From positions 1 to 64,000 of the forward strand of contig CAUTAF010000007.1 in the NCBI GenBank assembly GCA_963536495.1: DNA of 64,000 nt, read 5' to 3'. The position numbers were made by a program, and so were the translations under genes. Origin of the DNA: CAJPPJ01 sp963536495. GTDB taxonomy: Bacteria > Bacillota_I > Bacilli_A > RF39 > UBA660. Of this stretch, positions 1 to 8,614 are shown piece after piece. Every line of letters starts with the position of its first letter. Positions within the stretch are counted from its first letter, which is position 1. The notes below the pieces were generated by a model. It was not told the origin of the DNA, did no database searches, and was given only the letters and a program-made list of their open reading frames with translations.

Positions 1-216
1 TTTGATAAGAAGAGTTTTTATTATGATATAGCTGCAACTACAGCATGTAAGATGAGTTTAAAAGCTCATGATTATTTAAATATAGAATCTTCTTATGATT
101 TAGTAGATAGGTTATTTAAATGTGATAATCCATATAACTGTCCTCATGGTAGACCAACAGTTATAAAATTTACAGTATATGAAATTGAAAGAATGTTTAA
201 GAGAATAATGAATTAG
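1..216 (+). CDS. mutL: DNA mismatch repair protein MutL, C-terminal fragment (cut by window edge)
   Basis: The window opens inside a reading frame of 71 codons ending at TAG 214-216. The translation has the MutL C-terminal dimerisation-domain signature: an ATTACKMSLKAH stretch, then CDNPYNCPHGRPT and a final VYEIERMFKRI. The ACK-x-S, CPHGRP and F-K-R-I motifs are conserved in MutL proteins of the endonuclease-bearing (non-E. coli) type, where Cys and His residues help bind metal. MutL couples mismatch recognition by MutS (encoded at 53 kb here) to strand incision. The start lies outside the window. Downstream, miaA follows after an intervening ABC transporter; mutL-miaA adjacency is common in bacteria. 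Confidence 0.93.
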   Translation, partial: FDKKSFYYDIAATTACKMSLKAHDYLNIESSYDLVDRLFKCDNPYNCPHGRPTVIKFTVYEIERMFKRIMN

Positions 217-227
217 AAAGGTAAAAA

Positions 228-1106
228 ATGAAAGTATTAGAAGTAAAAAATATAAATAAATTCTTTGGTAAAAAACAAATACTAAAAGATATTAGTTTTG
301 ATATAGAAGAAGGTGAAATACTAGGGTTTGTTGGACCTAATGGAAGTGGAAAAACAACTACGATTAAAATAATTTTAGGACTTCAAAAAGCTAGTAGTGG
401 AGAAGTTTATATAAACGGAGATAATATTAAAGAAAACTTTGAAAATGCTATAAAAAAAGTAGGTGCTATAGTAGAATCTCCAGATATGTATATGTATTTA
501 TCTGGTCTTGATAATTTAAAGTTAGTAGCAAATTATTATAATATTTCTCACGATAAAATAGATAGTATAGTAGAGTTTGTAGGGCTTAAAGATAGAATTA
601 AAGATACTGTATCTAAATATTCTTTAGGTATGAGACAAAGACTTGGTATAGCACAAGCAATACTTAATAAACCTAATTTATTAATAGTAGATGAACCAAC
701 TAACGGTCTTGATCCAAGTGGAATAATAGAATTTAGAAAGATGTTAAAAGAATTAGCTAGAAAAGAAAAAATGTCTATATTTATTTCATCTCATAACTTA
801 GCAGAAATAGAAAATATATGTGATAAGGTTTTACTTATAAATGAAGGAGAAATAGTTAGTTTAGATGTACTTCATGAAAAAAATGATAAAGATAAATATA
901 AATTAGAATTAAGTTCTACTAAAAAACTTGAAAATAAAGAAAATGTTGAAATAATAGATGAAAACTTTATTAATTATTATGGTGAAAAAGAAGATATTGC
1001 TAAATTTATTGAATTTTTAGTAAGTAAGAAAATAAAAATATATTCTGTAGTTAAAGATAAAGAAAGTCTAGAAGATATCTTTATTAAGAAAACAGGAGGA
1101 AAATAG
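228..1106 (+). CDS. ABC transporter ATP-binding protein (ABC-2 drug/lantibiotic exporter type)
   Basis: A 292-residue cytoplasmic ATPase. Walker A is GPNGSGKT at residues 36-43, the ABC signature is SLGMRQRLG near 130-140, Walker B with the D-loop is LLIVDEPTNGLDP near 150-162, and the switch His is in SSHNLAEIE. The last ~75 residues form the short regulatory C-terminus typical of BcrA/CcmA-like subunits. It lies 11 bp after mutL and 2 bp before its membrane partner, so the two form one ABC-2 exporter. The family includes bacitracin and lantibiotic immunity pumps, but the substrate cannot be read from the sequence. Confidence 0.95.
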   Translation: MKVLEVKNINKFFGKKQILKDISFDIEEGEILGFVGPNGSGKTTTIKIILGLQKASSGEVYINGDNIKENFENAIKKVGAIVESPDMYMYLSGLDNLKLVANYYNISHDKIDSIVEFVGLKDRIKDTVSKYSLGMRQRLGIAQAILNKPNLLIVDEPTNGLDPSGIIEFRKMLKELARKEKMSIFISSHNLAEIENICDKVLLINEGEIVSLDVLHEKNDKDKYKLELSSTKKLENKENVEIIDENFINYYGEKEDIAKFIEFLVSKKIKIYSVVKDKESLEDIFIKKTGGK

Positions 1107-1108
1107 TT

Positions 1109-2584
1109 ATGTTAAATTTAATAAAAAATGAATTAATAAAATTATTTAATAAAAAAACAATTTATATAATGATTGTTCTTGTTGTTTTGTTATCGATATT
1201 TACAATGTATATTGCAAATAAACAAAATAAAGACTATAAGACATATAATAAAGTAACATTAAATCAAATAGAAAGTTTAAAATTAACTTCGAAAACAGAT
1301 GAAGAAAAAGCTACGATTAGTTATTTTATTAGAGAATATTCTCTTGATAAGATATTAAGTAACAAAGAAGTTAAAAAAGAAATAAAAAACTATTTTAAAA
1401 ATGAATTACTTAGACTTAAATTTAATTATTATGGATCAAAAATAGCTGAAGAATATTTAAGTAAAAATATTAAAATAGAAGATACTTATTTTTATAAAGA
1501 ATTAAAAAATTATATTTTAAATATAGCTTCAGAAGATATAAAAGAAATAATTAAAAAAGATATAAATGAATATAATAATCTTAAGTTAAATGATACTATC
1601 AAATTATTAAAATTTTATAGTGAAAATAATATAGATTTTTCAAGTGAAAAAGAAGTAGAAAAATATAATGAGTTATATAATTACAAACTTAGTGTTGCTG
1701 AATTAAAAAAACAACTAAAAGATACAGAAAAAAATATTAAAAGTTTAGGAGAAGATAATAAGAAAACTCAAACTTATAAAAATTTACTTAATCTAAAAGA
1801 TTCTCAAAAAGCTAATTTAAAAAATCAAGAATTAAGTATTAAAGTTATAGAAAGTGAGCTTAAAAATAAAATTTATTCTTCTAAAGATAATTTATTAATA
1901 GCTAATGCTACTAATGTAAGAAACTTAACTTTATTCTTTGTACTTATTGGTATTATTGCTATATCAGCATCTATTGTTAGTGAAGAATATTCTAAATCTA
2001 CTATTAAATTATTACTTATAAGACCATATAGTAGAGAAAAAATATTATTATCTAAATATATAACAACTTTAATATCTATGTTTATATTACTTCTTTTAAT
2101 TATTGTTGTTCCACTTATTTTAAATTATTTATATAAAGGTTCTAGTATATTTGATTCAATAATATATGGAAATATTTTAACTAATAAAGTAGTACATACA
2201 AGAGTGATAATCTATTATATAAATTTAGTTATTAGTTTTATTCCAATGATATTAATGTATACAACACTAGCATTTTTTATATCTGTATTAACTATGTCTT
2301 CATCAATTGCAAATATGCTAAGTTTTGGAATATTTTTTGTATCACAAATATTAGAAGGTATAGCACTTATATTTAATTTCTCATTAATAAAATATTCATT
2401 TACTGTAGTATCTGATTATACATCTTATGTATCTATGACTACTATTAATAATAGTATGTATAATGTAGCAGAGAAGTTTAATTTAACTTTATTTGAACAA
2501 AATGTTACATATATAATTTATATGATAGTATTCTTAACACTTTCATTTGTAATCTTTAAGAAAAGAGATATTAAAAATATATAA
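1109..2584 (+). CDS. ABC-2 type transporter permease with large extracytoplasmic insert
   Basis: A 491-residue membrane protein. One transmembrane segment lies near residues 17-37, followed by about 220 mostly polar, Lys/Glu-rich residues likely outside the membrane with coiled-coil character. Then comes a block of about five helices from residue ~270 to the C-terminus. The SIVSEEYSKSTIKLLLIRPYSREKIL stretch (here split by meaning, residues ~290-315) is the cytoplasmic loop seen in ABC-2 permeases that contacts the ATPase. It follows its ATPase by 2 bp and its TAATG end overlaps the miaA start. It is paired with the upstream ATPase as an exporter; substrate unknown. Confidence 0.88.
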   Translation: MLNLIKNELIKLFNKKTIYIMIVLVVLLSIFTMYIANKQNKDYKTYNKVTLNQIESLKLTSKTDEEKATISYFIREYSLDKILSNKEVKKEIKNYFKNELLRLKFNYYGSKIAEEYLSKNIKIEDTYFYKELKNYILNIASEDIKEIIKKDINEYNNLKLNDTIKLLKFYSENNIDFSSEKEVEKYNELYNYKLSVAELKKQLKDTEKNIKSLGEDNKKTQTYKNLLNLKDSQKANLKNQELSIKVIESELKNKIYSSKDNLLIANATNVRNLTLFFVLIGIIAISASIVSEEYSKSTIKLLLIRPYSREKILLSKYITTLISMFILLLLIIVVPLILNYLYKGSSIFDSIIYGNILTNKVVHTRVIIYYINLVISFIPMILMYTTLAFFISVLTMSSSIANMLSFGIFFVSQILEGIALIFNFSLIKYSFTVVSDYTSYVSMTTINNSMYNVAEKFNLTLFEQNVTYIIYMIVFLTLSFVIFKKRDIKNI

Positions 2585-3423
2585 TGATAATTGTAATAGC
2601 AGGACCAACTGGTGTTGGTAAATCGAAAATAGCAATAGAACTTGCTAAAAAAATAGATGCTGAAATAATTAGTGCAGATGCTTATCAAGTTTATAAAGAG
2701 ATGAATATAGGAACTGCTAAAGTAAAAGAAGAAGAAACTTTAGGAGTAAAACACTATATGATAGATGTTTATGAAGTAAAAGAAAATGTCGATGTAAAAA
2801 GATATCAAGAAGATGCTAGAAAAATTCTTAATGATTTAATATCTAAAAATAAAAATGTGATTATTTGTGGTGGAACTGGTCTTTATATAAAAGCACTTTT
2901 ATATGATTATAAATTTTATGAAGAAGAAGCAAGTGATAAATATAAAGATTTAAGTTTAGAAGAGTTACAAAAACTTTTACCACTAGATGCATTAGTAGAT
3001 AAGAATAATAAAAGAAGAGTAATTAGATATTTAGAAAAACTAGATAGTGGTATAAAAACAGAAAAAAGTCCTAAATTATATGATTTTTATATGATAGGTC
3101 TTACTAAAGATAGAGAAGAAATATATGAAAAAATCAATTTAAGAGTAGAAGATATGCTAAAAGAAGGACTTATAGAAGAAGTTAAAAATTTATACTTAAA
3201 ATATCAAGATGCTAGAAGTATAACTTCAGCAATAGGTTATAAAGAAATTATCAGTTATTTAAATAATGAAATAACAAAAGAAGAAGCTATAGAACAAATA
3301 AAAACAAATAGTAGAAGATATGCTAAAAGACAATATACATTTTTTAATAATCAATTTGATACTAAATGGATAAAAAAAGATGATAAAACTATAGAAAAGA
3401 TACTAGATTTAATTAATTTGTGA
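2584..3423 (+). CDS. miaA: tRNA dimethylallyltransferase MiaA
   Basis: MiaA transfers a dimethylallyl group to N6 of A37 in tRNAs reading UNN codons. The 279-residue protein starts with the P-loop GPTGVGKS (7-14), followed by the D-x-x-Q-x-Y type substrate motif in SADAYQVYKEMNIGTAK and by CGGTGLYIKALLYD. The C-terminal RVEDMLKEGLIEEV, SAIGYKEI and RRYAKRQYTFF blocks are characteristic. It is a little shorter than the usual 300-315 residues because the insertion domain in the middle is reduced. The start codon overlaps the permease stop by one base, implying translational coupling. Confidence 0.97.
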   Translation: MIIVIAGPTGVGKSKIAIELAKKIDAEIISADAYQVYKEMNIGTAKVKEEETLGVKHYMIDVYEVKENVDVKRYQEDARKILNDLISKNKNVIICGGTGLYIKALLYDYKFYEEEASDKYKDLSLEELQKLLPLDALVDKNNKRRVIRYLEKLDSGIKTEKSPKLYDFYMIGLTKDREEIYEKINLRVEDMLKEGLIEEVKNLYLKYQDARSITSAIGYKEIISYLNNEITKEEAIEQIKTNSRRYAKRQYTFFNNQFDTKWIKKDDKTIEKILDLINL

Positions 3424-3451
3424 TAATATAAAAAAGAGTTGGGAGAAGTTT

Positions 3452-4234
3452 ATGAGTTACTTTACATTACCTAATATATTAATTTTATTTGCAGTAATAT
3501 TTATTTTGTTTTTATTAACTGAAGTAAAAAGTTATAAAGCTAGTAATAAAGGGATAAAAAAAGAAAATTTAGAAAAAACGGATGAAGAAGTATTTAGTAA
3601 TACACTTCCAGAACAAAAGAAGATAGAAATAACAGAAATAAAATACGAAGAATTAGATAAAGAAGAAGAAAAGAAAAAAGCTCAAGAAGAACTTATGAAT
3701 CTTCGTCTTAAAATGATGGAAGAACAAAGTTTAAAAGAAGCATTAAAAGAAATAGAAAAACCTGTAAAAGTTGAAGTTTCTTCACCTGAAACAATATCTA
3801 TACCTGAAGTAAAAACCTATAAGACAATAGATGAAAAAGATGAAGAAAAACTTGAACAAGAAGAAATGGATGCGATTATTTCTATAAATGAATTAGAAAC
3901 TAAAGGTCAAAAGTTATATGATTCTTTAGAACAAGAAAAGATAGATGAAGAAGAAATACCTATATCTATAGAAGAACTTTATGAAACTATGGAACTTCCT
4001 ACTTTAAATATGAAAAAACTTGAAAGAATAGAAGAAGCTAAGGAAGAAAAAAAGAAGGAAGAAAAAGCTTTATACGATTTAACAGAAACTAAAGAATATC
4101 CTTTAGTAGAGTTAGAAAAAGATGAAGTTATTAGTAAAGAACAAGAAAAAAATAAAGAAATCTTAGATGAGGAATTAAAGAAAACTGATGAATTCTTAAA
4201 TTTTTTAAAGGAATTAAAGAAAAATATAGAATGA
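3452..4234 (+). CDS. Single-pass membrane protein with long charged coiled-coil tail, unknown function
   Basis: I do not recognise this 260-residue protein. One hydrophobic segment (about residues 8-22, NILILFAVIFILFLLTE) anchors the N-terminus. The rest is extremely Glu/Lys-rich, with helical coiled-coil character and very few aromatic residues. It has a good ribosome site (GGGAGAAG) and lies 28 bp after miaA. The topology resembles cell-division or cell-envelope scaffold proteins with a short anchor and a cytoplasmic coiled coil, but there is no specific motif. Low sequence complexity makes homology by composition unreliable. The following intergenic region holds the tRNA-Arg promoter. Confidence 0.8.
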   Translation: MSYFTLPNILILFAVIFILFLLTEVKSYKASNKGIKKENLEKTDEEVFSNTLPEQKKIEITEIKYEELDKEEEKKKAQEELMNLRLKMMEEQSLKEALKEIEKPVKVEVSSPETISIPEVKTYKTIDEKDEEKLEQEEMDAIISINELETKGQKLYDSLEQEKIDEEEIPISIEELYETMELPTLNMKKLERIEEAKEEKKKEEKALYDLTETKEYPLVELEKDEVISKEQEKNKEILDEELKKTDEFLNFLKELKKNIE

Positions 4235-4237
4235 ATA

Positions 4238-4266
4238 TTGACAAGCACATTAAAATAGTTTATATT
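4238..4266 (+). promoter_or_regulatory. Promoter of tRNA-Arg
   Basis: TTGACA at 4238-4243 and TATATT at 4261-4266 with a 17-base spacer, 14 bases before the tRNA. This is a near-consensus housekeeping promoter and starts within the stop region of the preceding gene. Confidence 0.8.
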
Positions 4267-4279
4267 TTAATGTGTTATC

Positions 4280-4356
4280 GACTTGATAGCTCAATTGGAT
4301 AGAGCAACGCCCTTCTAAGGCGTCGGTTGTGGGTTCGACTCCCGCTCGGGTCACCA
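4280..4356 (+). tRNA. tRNA-Arg (anticodon UCU)
   Basis: The 77-base gene folds as a cloverleaf. The acceptor stem GACTTGA pairs with TCGGGTC, the D-stem is GCTC/GAGC, the anticodon arm is ACGCC-CTTCTAA-GGCGT, and the T-arm is GTGGG-TTCGACT-CCCGC. The loop CTTCTAA puts TCT at the anticodon, reading AGA/AGG, the dominant Arg codons in this AT-rich genome. The CCA end is encoded (4354-4356). It has its own promoter and terminator and so is a separate transcription unit. Confidence 0.97.
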
Positions 4357-4368
4357 TTATAAAAATTA

Positions 4369-4396
4369 AACTACTTAGAAATAAGTAGTTTTTTTG
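4369..4396 (+). terminator. Rho-independent terminator after tRNA-Arg
   Basis: AACTACTT at 4369-4376 pairs with AAGTAGTT at 4383-4390, followed by a run of T. It ends the tRNA transcript. Confidence 0.85.
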
Positions 4397-4465
4397 TGTT
4401 TTAATTTTGGTCTCTATAGTAGATAGCATCATATTTTTGTGTTAGAATGATAATGGAGAGTTAAT

Positions 4466-5395
4466 ATGCAGAAACAACTTAAGATTTCAATTATAATACC
4501 TGTATATAATACTAGTAAATATTTAAGAAAATGTTTAGATTCAGTTATTAATCAAAGTTATAAAAATTATGAAGTTATTGTAGTAAATGATGGATCTAGT
4601 GATAATTCTTTAGAGATAATAAAAGAATATATGAAGAATAATTCTAAAATAACTCTAATAGATCAAAAGAATATGGGACTTAGTGCTTCAAGAAATAATG
4701 CTTTAAAAAAAGTAAGTTCAGATTATTTTTTGTATTTAGATAGTGATGATTATTTAGATATTGATGCTTTAAAAATATTGAATGAAAAATTAGATGATGA
4801 AGATTTATTGAGATATCAAATAAGAGATGTCTGTGAAGATAAAACTTATGATCAAAATTATTTAACTTTTAAAAATAAACCTGGAACAGAAGCAATAAAA
4901 TATTTAATAGATTCATATTATACTGAACCAGCTTGTTGTTATTTATATAAAACTAGTTTTTTTAAAGAAAATAAATTTGAATTTAAAGATAAGTTATATC
5001 ACGAAGATTATGGTCTTATACCATATGTAATAATAAAAGCTAATAAAGTATCATCTATTGATGATAAACTTTATTATTATCTTCAAAGAGAAGGATCTAT
5101 TACTAAAAATACTAAAAATATTTTAAAAAGATATAAAGATATTAAAATTCAATATGATAATTTGTTAGAAAAATTAAAAGAAGAAGACTTTGAAAATAAA
5201 AAATATCTAATTAGTTATTTAACAAATAATTTATTTTATAAATTGGTTTTACTTGATAAAAATAATTATAAAAAAGAATTAAATATATTAAGAAAAGAAA
5301 AAGTATTTGATAATCTTTTAAATGATACATTAAAAAGAAAAATAAAGAATATTATTTTAAAAATTAATCCTAGATTAATTATAAGAAAGAGGTAA
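4466..5395 (+). CDS. Family 2 glycosyltransferase
   Basis: A 309-residue GT-A fold enzyme of the EpsH/WcaA type. IIPVYN near residue 10, VVNDGSSDNS near 40-50 and YLDSDDYL near 92-98 are the nucleotide-sugar and DxD metal-binding motifs. QNMGLSASRN-like spacing between them is standard for GT2 (here KNMGLSASRNNAL). The C-terminal ~100 residues are basic and end in RLIIRKR, suggesting membrane association. It is the first gene of the polysaccharide cluster, preceded by GGAGAG and followed 2 bp later by a polytopic membrane protein. The sugar and linkage cannot be read. Confidence 0.92.
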   Translation: MQKQLKISIIIPVYNTSKYLRKCLDSVINQSYKNYEVIVVNDGSSDNSLEIIKEYMKNNSKITLIDQKNMGLSASRNNALKKVSSDYFLYLDSDDYLDIDALKILNEKLDDEDLLRYQIRDVCEDKTYDQNYLTFKNKPGTEAIKYLIDSYYTEPACCYLYKTSFFKENKFEFKDKLYHEDYGLIPYVIIKANKVSSIDDKLYYYLQREGSITKNTKNILKRYKDIKIQYDNLLEKLKEEDFENKKYLISYLTNNLFYKLVLLDKNNYKKELNILRKEKVFDNLLNDTLKRKIKNIILKINPRLIIRKR

Positions 5396-5397
5396 TT

Positions 5398-7224
5398 ATG
5401 AAAAATATAAAAAAAATAATTAAAGATAATTTAAATATTATATATATGCTTATTAATTTTGTAATATTTAATTTGTTTATTACAAAGTTAAATGTTATAT
5501 TTTCAAAAACTTTAGTAGATCAAATTATATTTGGTTTTATACTAATCGTTCTTCCATTATTTATATTTAAAAATAAAAATATAAAGAAATTAGAAGGGTA
5601 TAACAAGATATCTTTTAAGATTTTAATAGGTTTAATATCGCTATGGATATCATATTCACTTATTGGATCTAATTTATTTTTAGAAAATATAAATAGATTT
5701 TTTATAAGTAAACTAATCTATTTAGCTATATTAACTTTTGCTTTTATTCCATTAGTATTAACTACGTTATTTTGCTTAGAAGTAGCTAGTGAAAAAGTTA
5801 AATTAACAAAAGAATTACCAGAATTATCAAGAAAAAAAGAAAATATTATTCTTTTAGTTGTATCTTTAATATATACAGTTATAAGTTATATTTTCTTTGC
5901 TCCAGGTCTTATTTCTCCAGATACTTATGTACAGTGGTTAGAAGCTATTGGACATAACGCTATAGGAGATGGTGGAAGTGCACTTCTTGGAATTATTTAT
6001 AGACCGTTTGCAATGATTTTTGTAAAACCGGAAATCTTTTTAACATTTCAAGCATTCTTATTTGCATTTATTATAGGAAAAATAATCTTATATTTTAAAG
6101 ATAAACTAAGTTATAAATTATTATTTTTACTTTGGATAGTATTTTTGATTTTACCTGCTAGTTTTGTATATTCGTTTACTTTATGGAAAGATATTCCTTT
6201 TACTTTAGTAGTACTTATCAACACTTATTTCTTACTAAGATATGTTAGAGGAGATTTAAATAACAAACTATGGTTATTATTTGGTATAACTAATACACTT
6301 ATGTATTTCTTTAGACATAACGGTAAGATAGTTACGATGTTTTTAATAATTTATTTTATAATTCTGTTTATTTTAAAGAAAAAGAAAGAATTCTTAATAT
6401 TTATATTAAGTTCAATTATTTTAATATTATTTATCTCAAAAATACTTTTTCCAGCATTTAAAGTTGATACTAGAATCAATCATGGTAACTCACCAATTAC
6501 TACAATGGTAGCGCATGTATATAGTAAAGTTTTAATAGATAATCATAAAGTAGATAAAAAAATAGAAAAAATAATGGCTAAATATGCAGATAAAGATCAT
6601 TATATAAAATTATATAATAAATATAATATTGACTATTTATCATTTAATGAAGATAGAATTAATAAATACTTAAAAAATAAAATGGATGTAAAAGAAACTA
6701 TCGAAGTATATTTTTACTTACTTACACATTATCCACATTATGTTATAGAAGAAAGATTTTTAGGAACTGATTTATTATGGAATATGTCAATGTCTAAAGA
6801 AAGTTTTAATTATATTTTTGTCGGAGGTGCAGAACTTTTAATATCAAAAGATTCAGAATATGAAATATATAAAAAGATAGATCCTAGAGTTAAAAATGAA
6901 TTTACTTTCTTGCCACCAAAATATAATATTGGTAGTAAGTATTTTGATTTAGTGGCTAACTTAAGAACAAAATATAACATTTTGGATAATATTTTCTTTA
7001 GAGTAGGTATGTATATTAATTTATTGTTAATATTATGCTTATTTATCTTAAAACATAATAAAAAACATTTTATAATTACATCGGTAGTTTTAGTAAATAC
7101 TTTTACTTGGGTAATCTTAATGTTACATCAATCATATAGATACTTATGGTATATTCCAGTATTAGTATTATTTATCTTATTATCAAGCATTCTTTATGTT
7201 AAGGAGAAAAAAGTAAATGAATAA
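5398..7224 (+). CDS. Polytopic membrane protein, GT-C-like glycosyltransferase candidate (DUF6020-like)
   Basis: A 608-residue protein with roughly a dozen hydrophobic segments and a soluble stretch (about residues 350-510) before the last two helices. The SPDTYVQW motif near residue 175-182 sits in an extracellular loop after two helices, a position where GT-C enzymes carry acidic catalytic residues. It resembles the DUF6020 family, whose members occur in Gram-positive polysaccharide clusters. Given the GacI/GacJ-like genes just downstream, it could use a lipid-linked sugar donor to decorate polysaccharide outside the cell, as GacL does in streptococci. That role is inference. It overlaps the next gene by 8 bp. 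Confidence 0.75.
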   Translation: MKNIKKIIKDNLNIIYMLINFVIFNLFITKLNVIFSKTLVDQIIFGFILIVLPLFIFKNKNIKKLEGYNKISFKILIGLISLWISYSLIGSNLFLENINRFFISKLIYLAILTFAFIPLVLTTLFCLEVASEKVKLTKELPELSRKKENIILLVVSLIYTVISYIFFAPGLISPDTYVQWLEAIGHNAIGDGGSALLGIIYRPFAMIFVKPEIFLTFQAFLFAFIIGKIILYFKDKLSYKLLFLLWIVFLILPASFVYSFTLWKDIPFTLVVLINTYFLLRYVRGDLNNKLWLLFGITNTLMYFFRHNGKIVTMFLIIYFIILFILKKKKEFLIFILSSIILILFISKILFPAFKVDTRINHGNSPITTMVAHVYSKVLIDNHKVDKKIEKIMAKYADKDHYIKLYNKYNIDYLSFNEDRINKYLKNKMDVKETIEVYFYLLTHYPHYVIEERFLGTDLLWNMSMSKESFNYIFVGGAELLISKDSEYEIYKKIDPRVKNEFTFLPPKYNIGSKYFDLVANLRTKYNILDNIFFRVGMYINLLLILCLFILKHNKKHFIITSVVLVNTFTWVILMLHQSYRYLWYIPVLVLFILLSSILYVKEKKVNE

Positions 7225-7912
7225 AAAAATTTTGGTTATAATACCAGCATATAACGAAGAAAAATCAATTGAGAAAACAGTTAGAAAACTTATTAAATTA
7301 AAATATGATTATGTAGTAATAAATGATGGATCAAAAGATACAACACCTAAAATATTAGATGAAAATAATTTTAATCATATAGATTTAGTTCATAATTTAG
7401 GAATAGGTGGAGCAGTTCAAACTGGATATAAATATGCTAAAGAAAATGGATATGATATTGCAGTTCAATTTGATGGAGATGGTCAACACGATGAAAATTA
7501 CATTAAAAAGATTACTGATCCATTAATTAAAGATGAAGCTGATTTAACAGTTGGTAGTAGATTTTTAGATGAAAAAAGTAGTGGATTTAAATCTACAAAA
7601 ATGAGAATTTTAGGTATAAAAATAATTTCTTTCTTTATTAAATTAAAAACTGGTAAAAAAATATATGATGTAACAAGTGGATTTAGAGCTTGTAATAAAA
7701 AGATAATAAATCTTTTTGCAAATGATTATCCTTTTGAATATCCAGAACCAATTACTAATACAAAAGTTCTTTTAAATAAATATAAAGTAGAAGAAATACC
7801 AGTTAATATGTATGAAAGAGAAGAAGGTAAATCTAGTATTTATGCATATAAAAATATTTATTATATGATAAATGTAATATTATCTATTCTATTATTAAGG
7901 AGGAAAAAATAA
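7217..7912 (+). CDS. DPM1/GacI-like family 2 glycosyltransferase (polyprenyl-phosphate sugar synthase candidate)
   Basis: A 231-residue GT2 enzyme. IIPAYNEEKSI near residue 8, VVINDGSKDTT near 33-43, HNLGIGGAVQTGYKYA near 60-75, and the DxD-type motif QFDGDGQHDENY near 88-99 are diagnostic of the dolichol/polyprenyl-phosphate sugar synthase group. VGSRFLDE and DVTSGFRACN are also typical. It ends in a hydrophobic segment and RRKK. A DUF2304 gene follows with a 1 bp overlap, the same pairing as streptococcal GacI-GacJ, where the small protein stimulates the synthase. The likely product is a lipid-phosphate monosaccharide; the sugar is unknown. Confidence 0.9.
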   Translation: MNKKILVIIPAYNEEKSIEKTVRKLIKLKYDYVVINDGSKDTTPKILDENNFNHIDLVHNLGIGGAVQTGYKYAKENGYDIAVQFDGDGQHDENYIKKITDPLIKDEADLTVGSRFLDEKSSGFKSTKMRILGIKIISFFIKLKTGKKIYDVTSGFRACNKKIINLFANDYPFEYPEPITNTKVLLNKYKVEEIPVNMYEREEGKSSIYAYKNIYYMINVILSILLLRRKK

Positions 7913-8253
7913 TGGGTTTAAAATTAAAAATTTCTATATGCTTAACAGGATTATTGTTAATTTTACTTATTGTTAACTTTGTTAAAAAAGAAAAAATACC
8001 TATAAAATATTCTTTAGTATGGTTATTTTCTGGATTAGTAATAGTTTTAATAGGTTTAATACCTAAAGTGTTTTTTGCTATATCATCATTAATGGGATTT
8101 AAAGTAATGTCTAATATGGTAATAGCAGTATTTATATTTTTAATAGTTTTAATTAATTTAGTATTTGCAGTTATTTTATCTAATCAAAACAAAAAGATAA
8201 TTAATTTAACACAAGAAATATCTTTATTAAAATCAAAGAATAAAAAGAATTAG
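7912..8253 (+). CDS. Small DUF2304 (GacJ-like) membrane protein
   Basis: A 113-residue protein with three hydrophobic segments (about 5-23, 34-52 and 64-88) and a charged C-terminal helix. YSLVWLFSGLVIVLIGLIP is the recognisable DUF2304 core. In group A Streptococcus the homologue GacJ binds and activates the GT2 partner GacI; the same gene order here supports that role. It starts at the stop of the GT2 gene with AGGAGG just upstream. Confidence 0.88.
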   Translation: MGLKLKISICLTGLLLILLIVNFVKKEKIPIKYSLVWLFSGLVIVLIGLIPKVFFAISSLMGFKVMSNMVIAVFIFLIVLINLVFAVILSNQNKKIINLTQEISLLKSKNKKN

Positions 8254-8261
8254 GAGATAAA

Positions 8262-8606
8262 ATGAATTATATAATTTTAATTTTATATGCATTATTTGCA
8301 GTAAGTGGTGCTAATTTAATGAAATATGGTGGAACTGTAGCAAATGTTTTTGTTATACCAGTAATAGATATAAAAATATCTTTACTATCTATTTTAGGAC
8401 TTTTTTGTTACGGAGTAAGTTTCTTACTATATTTTGTTTTATTAAATAAATTTGACTTATCTTTCTTAATAGCAATTACATTACCACTTGTTTATGGTTT
8501 ATTGTTTTTAAGTTCGATATTTGTATTTCACGAAGCATTTACAATATCTAAATTACTTGGATTTGTACTTATGATAGTTGGTGGAATATTAATAGTAAAA
8601 AAATAG
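8262..8606 (+). CDS. Small EamA/SMR-type membrane protein, lipid-linked sugar flippase candidate
   Basis: A 114-residue protein with four hydrophobic helices and almost no loops. It starts LILYALFAVSGANLMKYGG and ends with IFVFHEAFTISKLLGFVLMIVGGILIV. The pattern matches four-helix EamA/SMR proteins such as ArnE/ArnF, which flip undecaprenyl-phosphate aminoarabinose as dimers. Its location directly after the GacI/GacJ-like pair makes it a plausible flippase for their product, delivering it to the GT-C-like protein upstream. The flippase role is inferred from context. Confidence 0.82.
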   Translation: MNYIILILYALFAVSGANLMKYGGTVANVFVIPVIDIKISLLSILGLFCYGVSFLLYFVLLNKFDLSFLIAITLPLVYGLLFLSSIFVFHEAFTISKLLGFVLMIVGGILIVKK

Positions 8607-8614
8607 GAGAAATA

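Noticed and set aside
4250..4432. Minus-strand 60-codon frame containing RAGVEPTTDALEGRCSIQLS
   Set aside because: It is the antisense of tRNA-Arg. This kind of frame is a well-known false annotation in many genomes.
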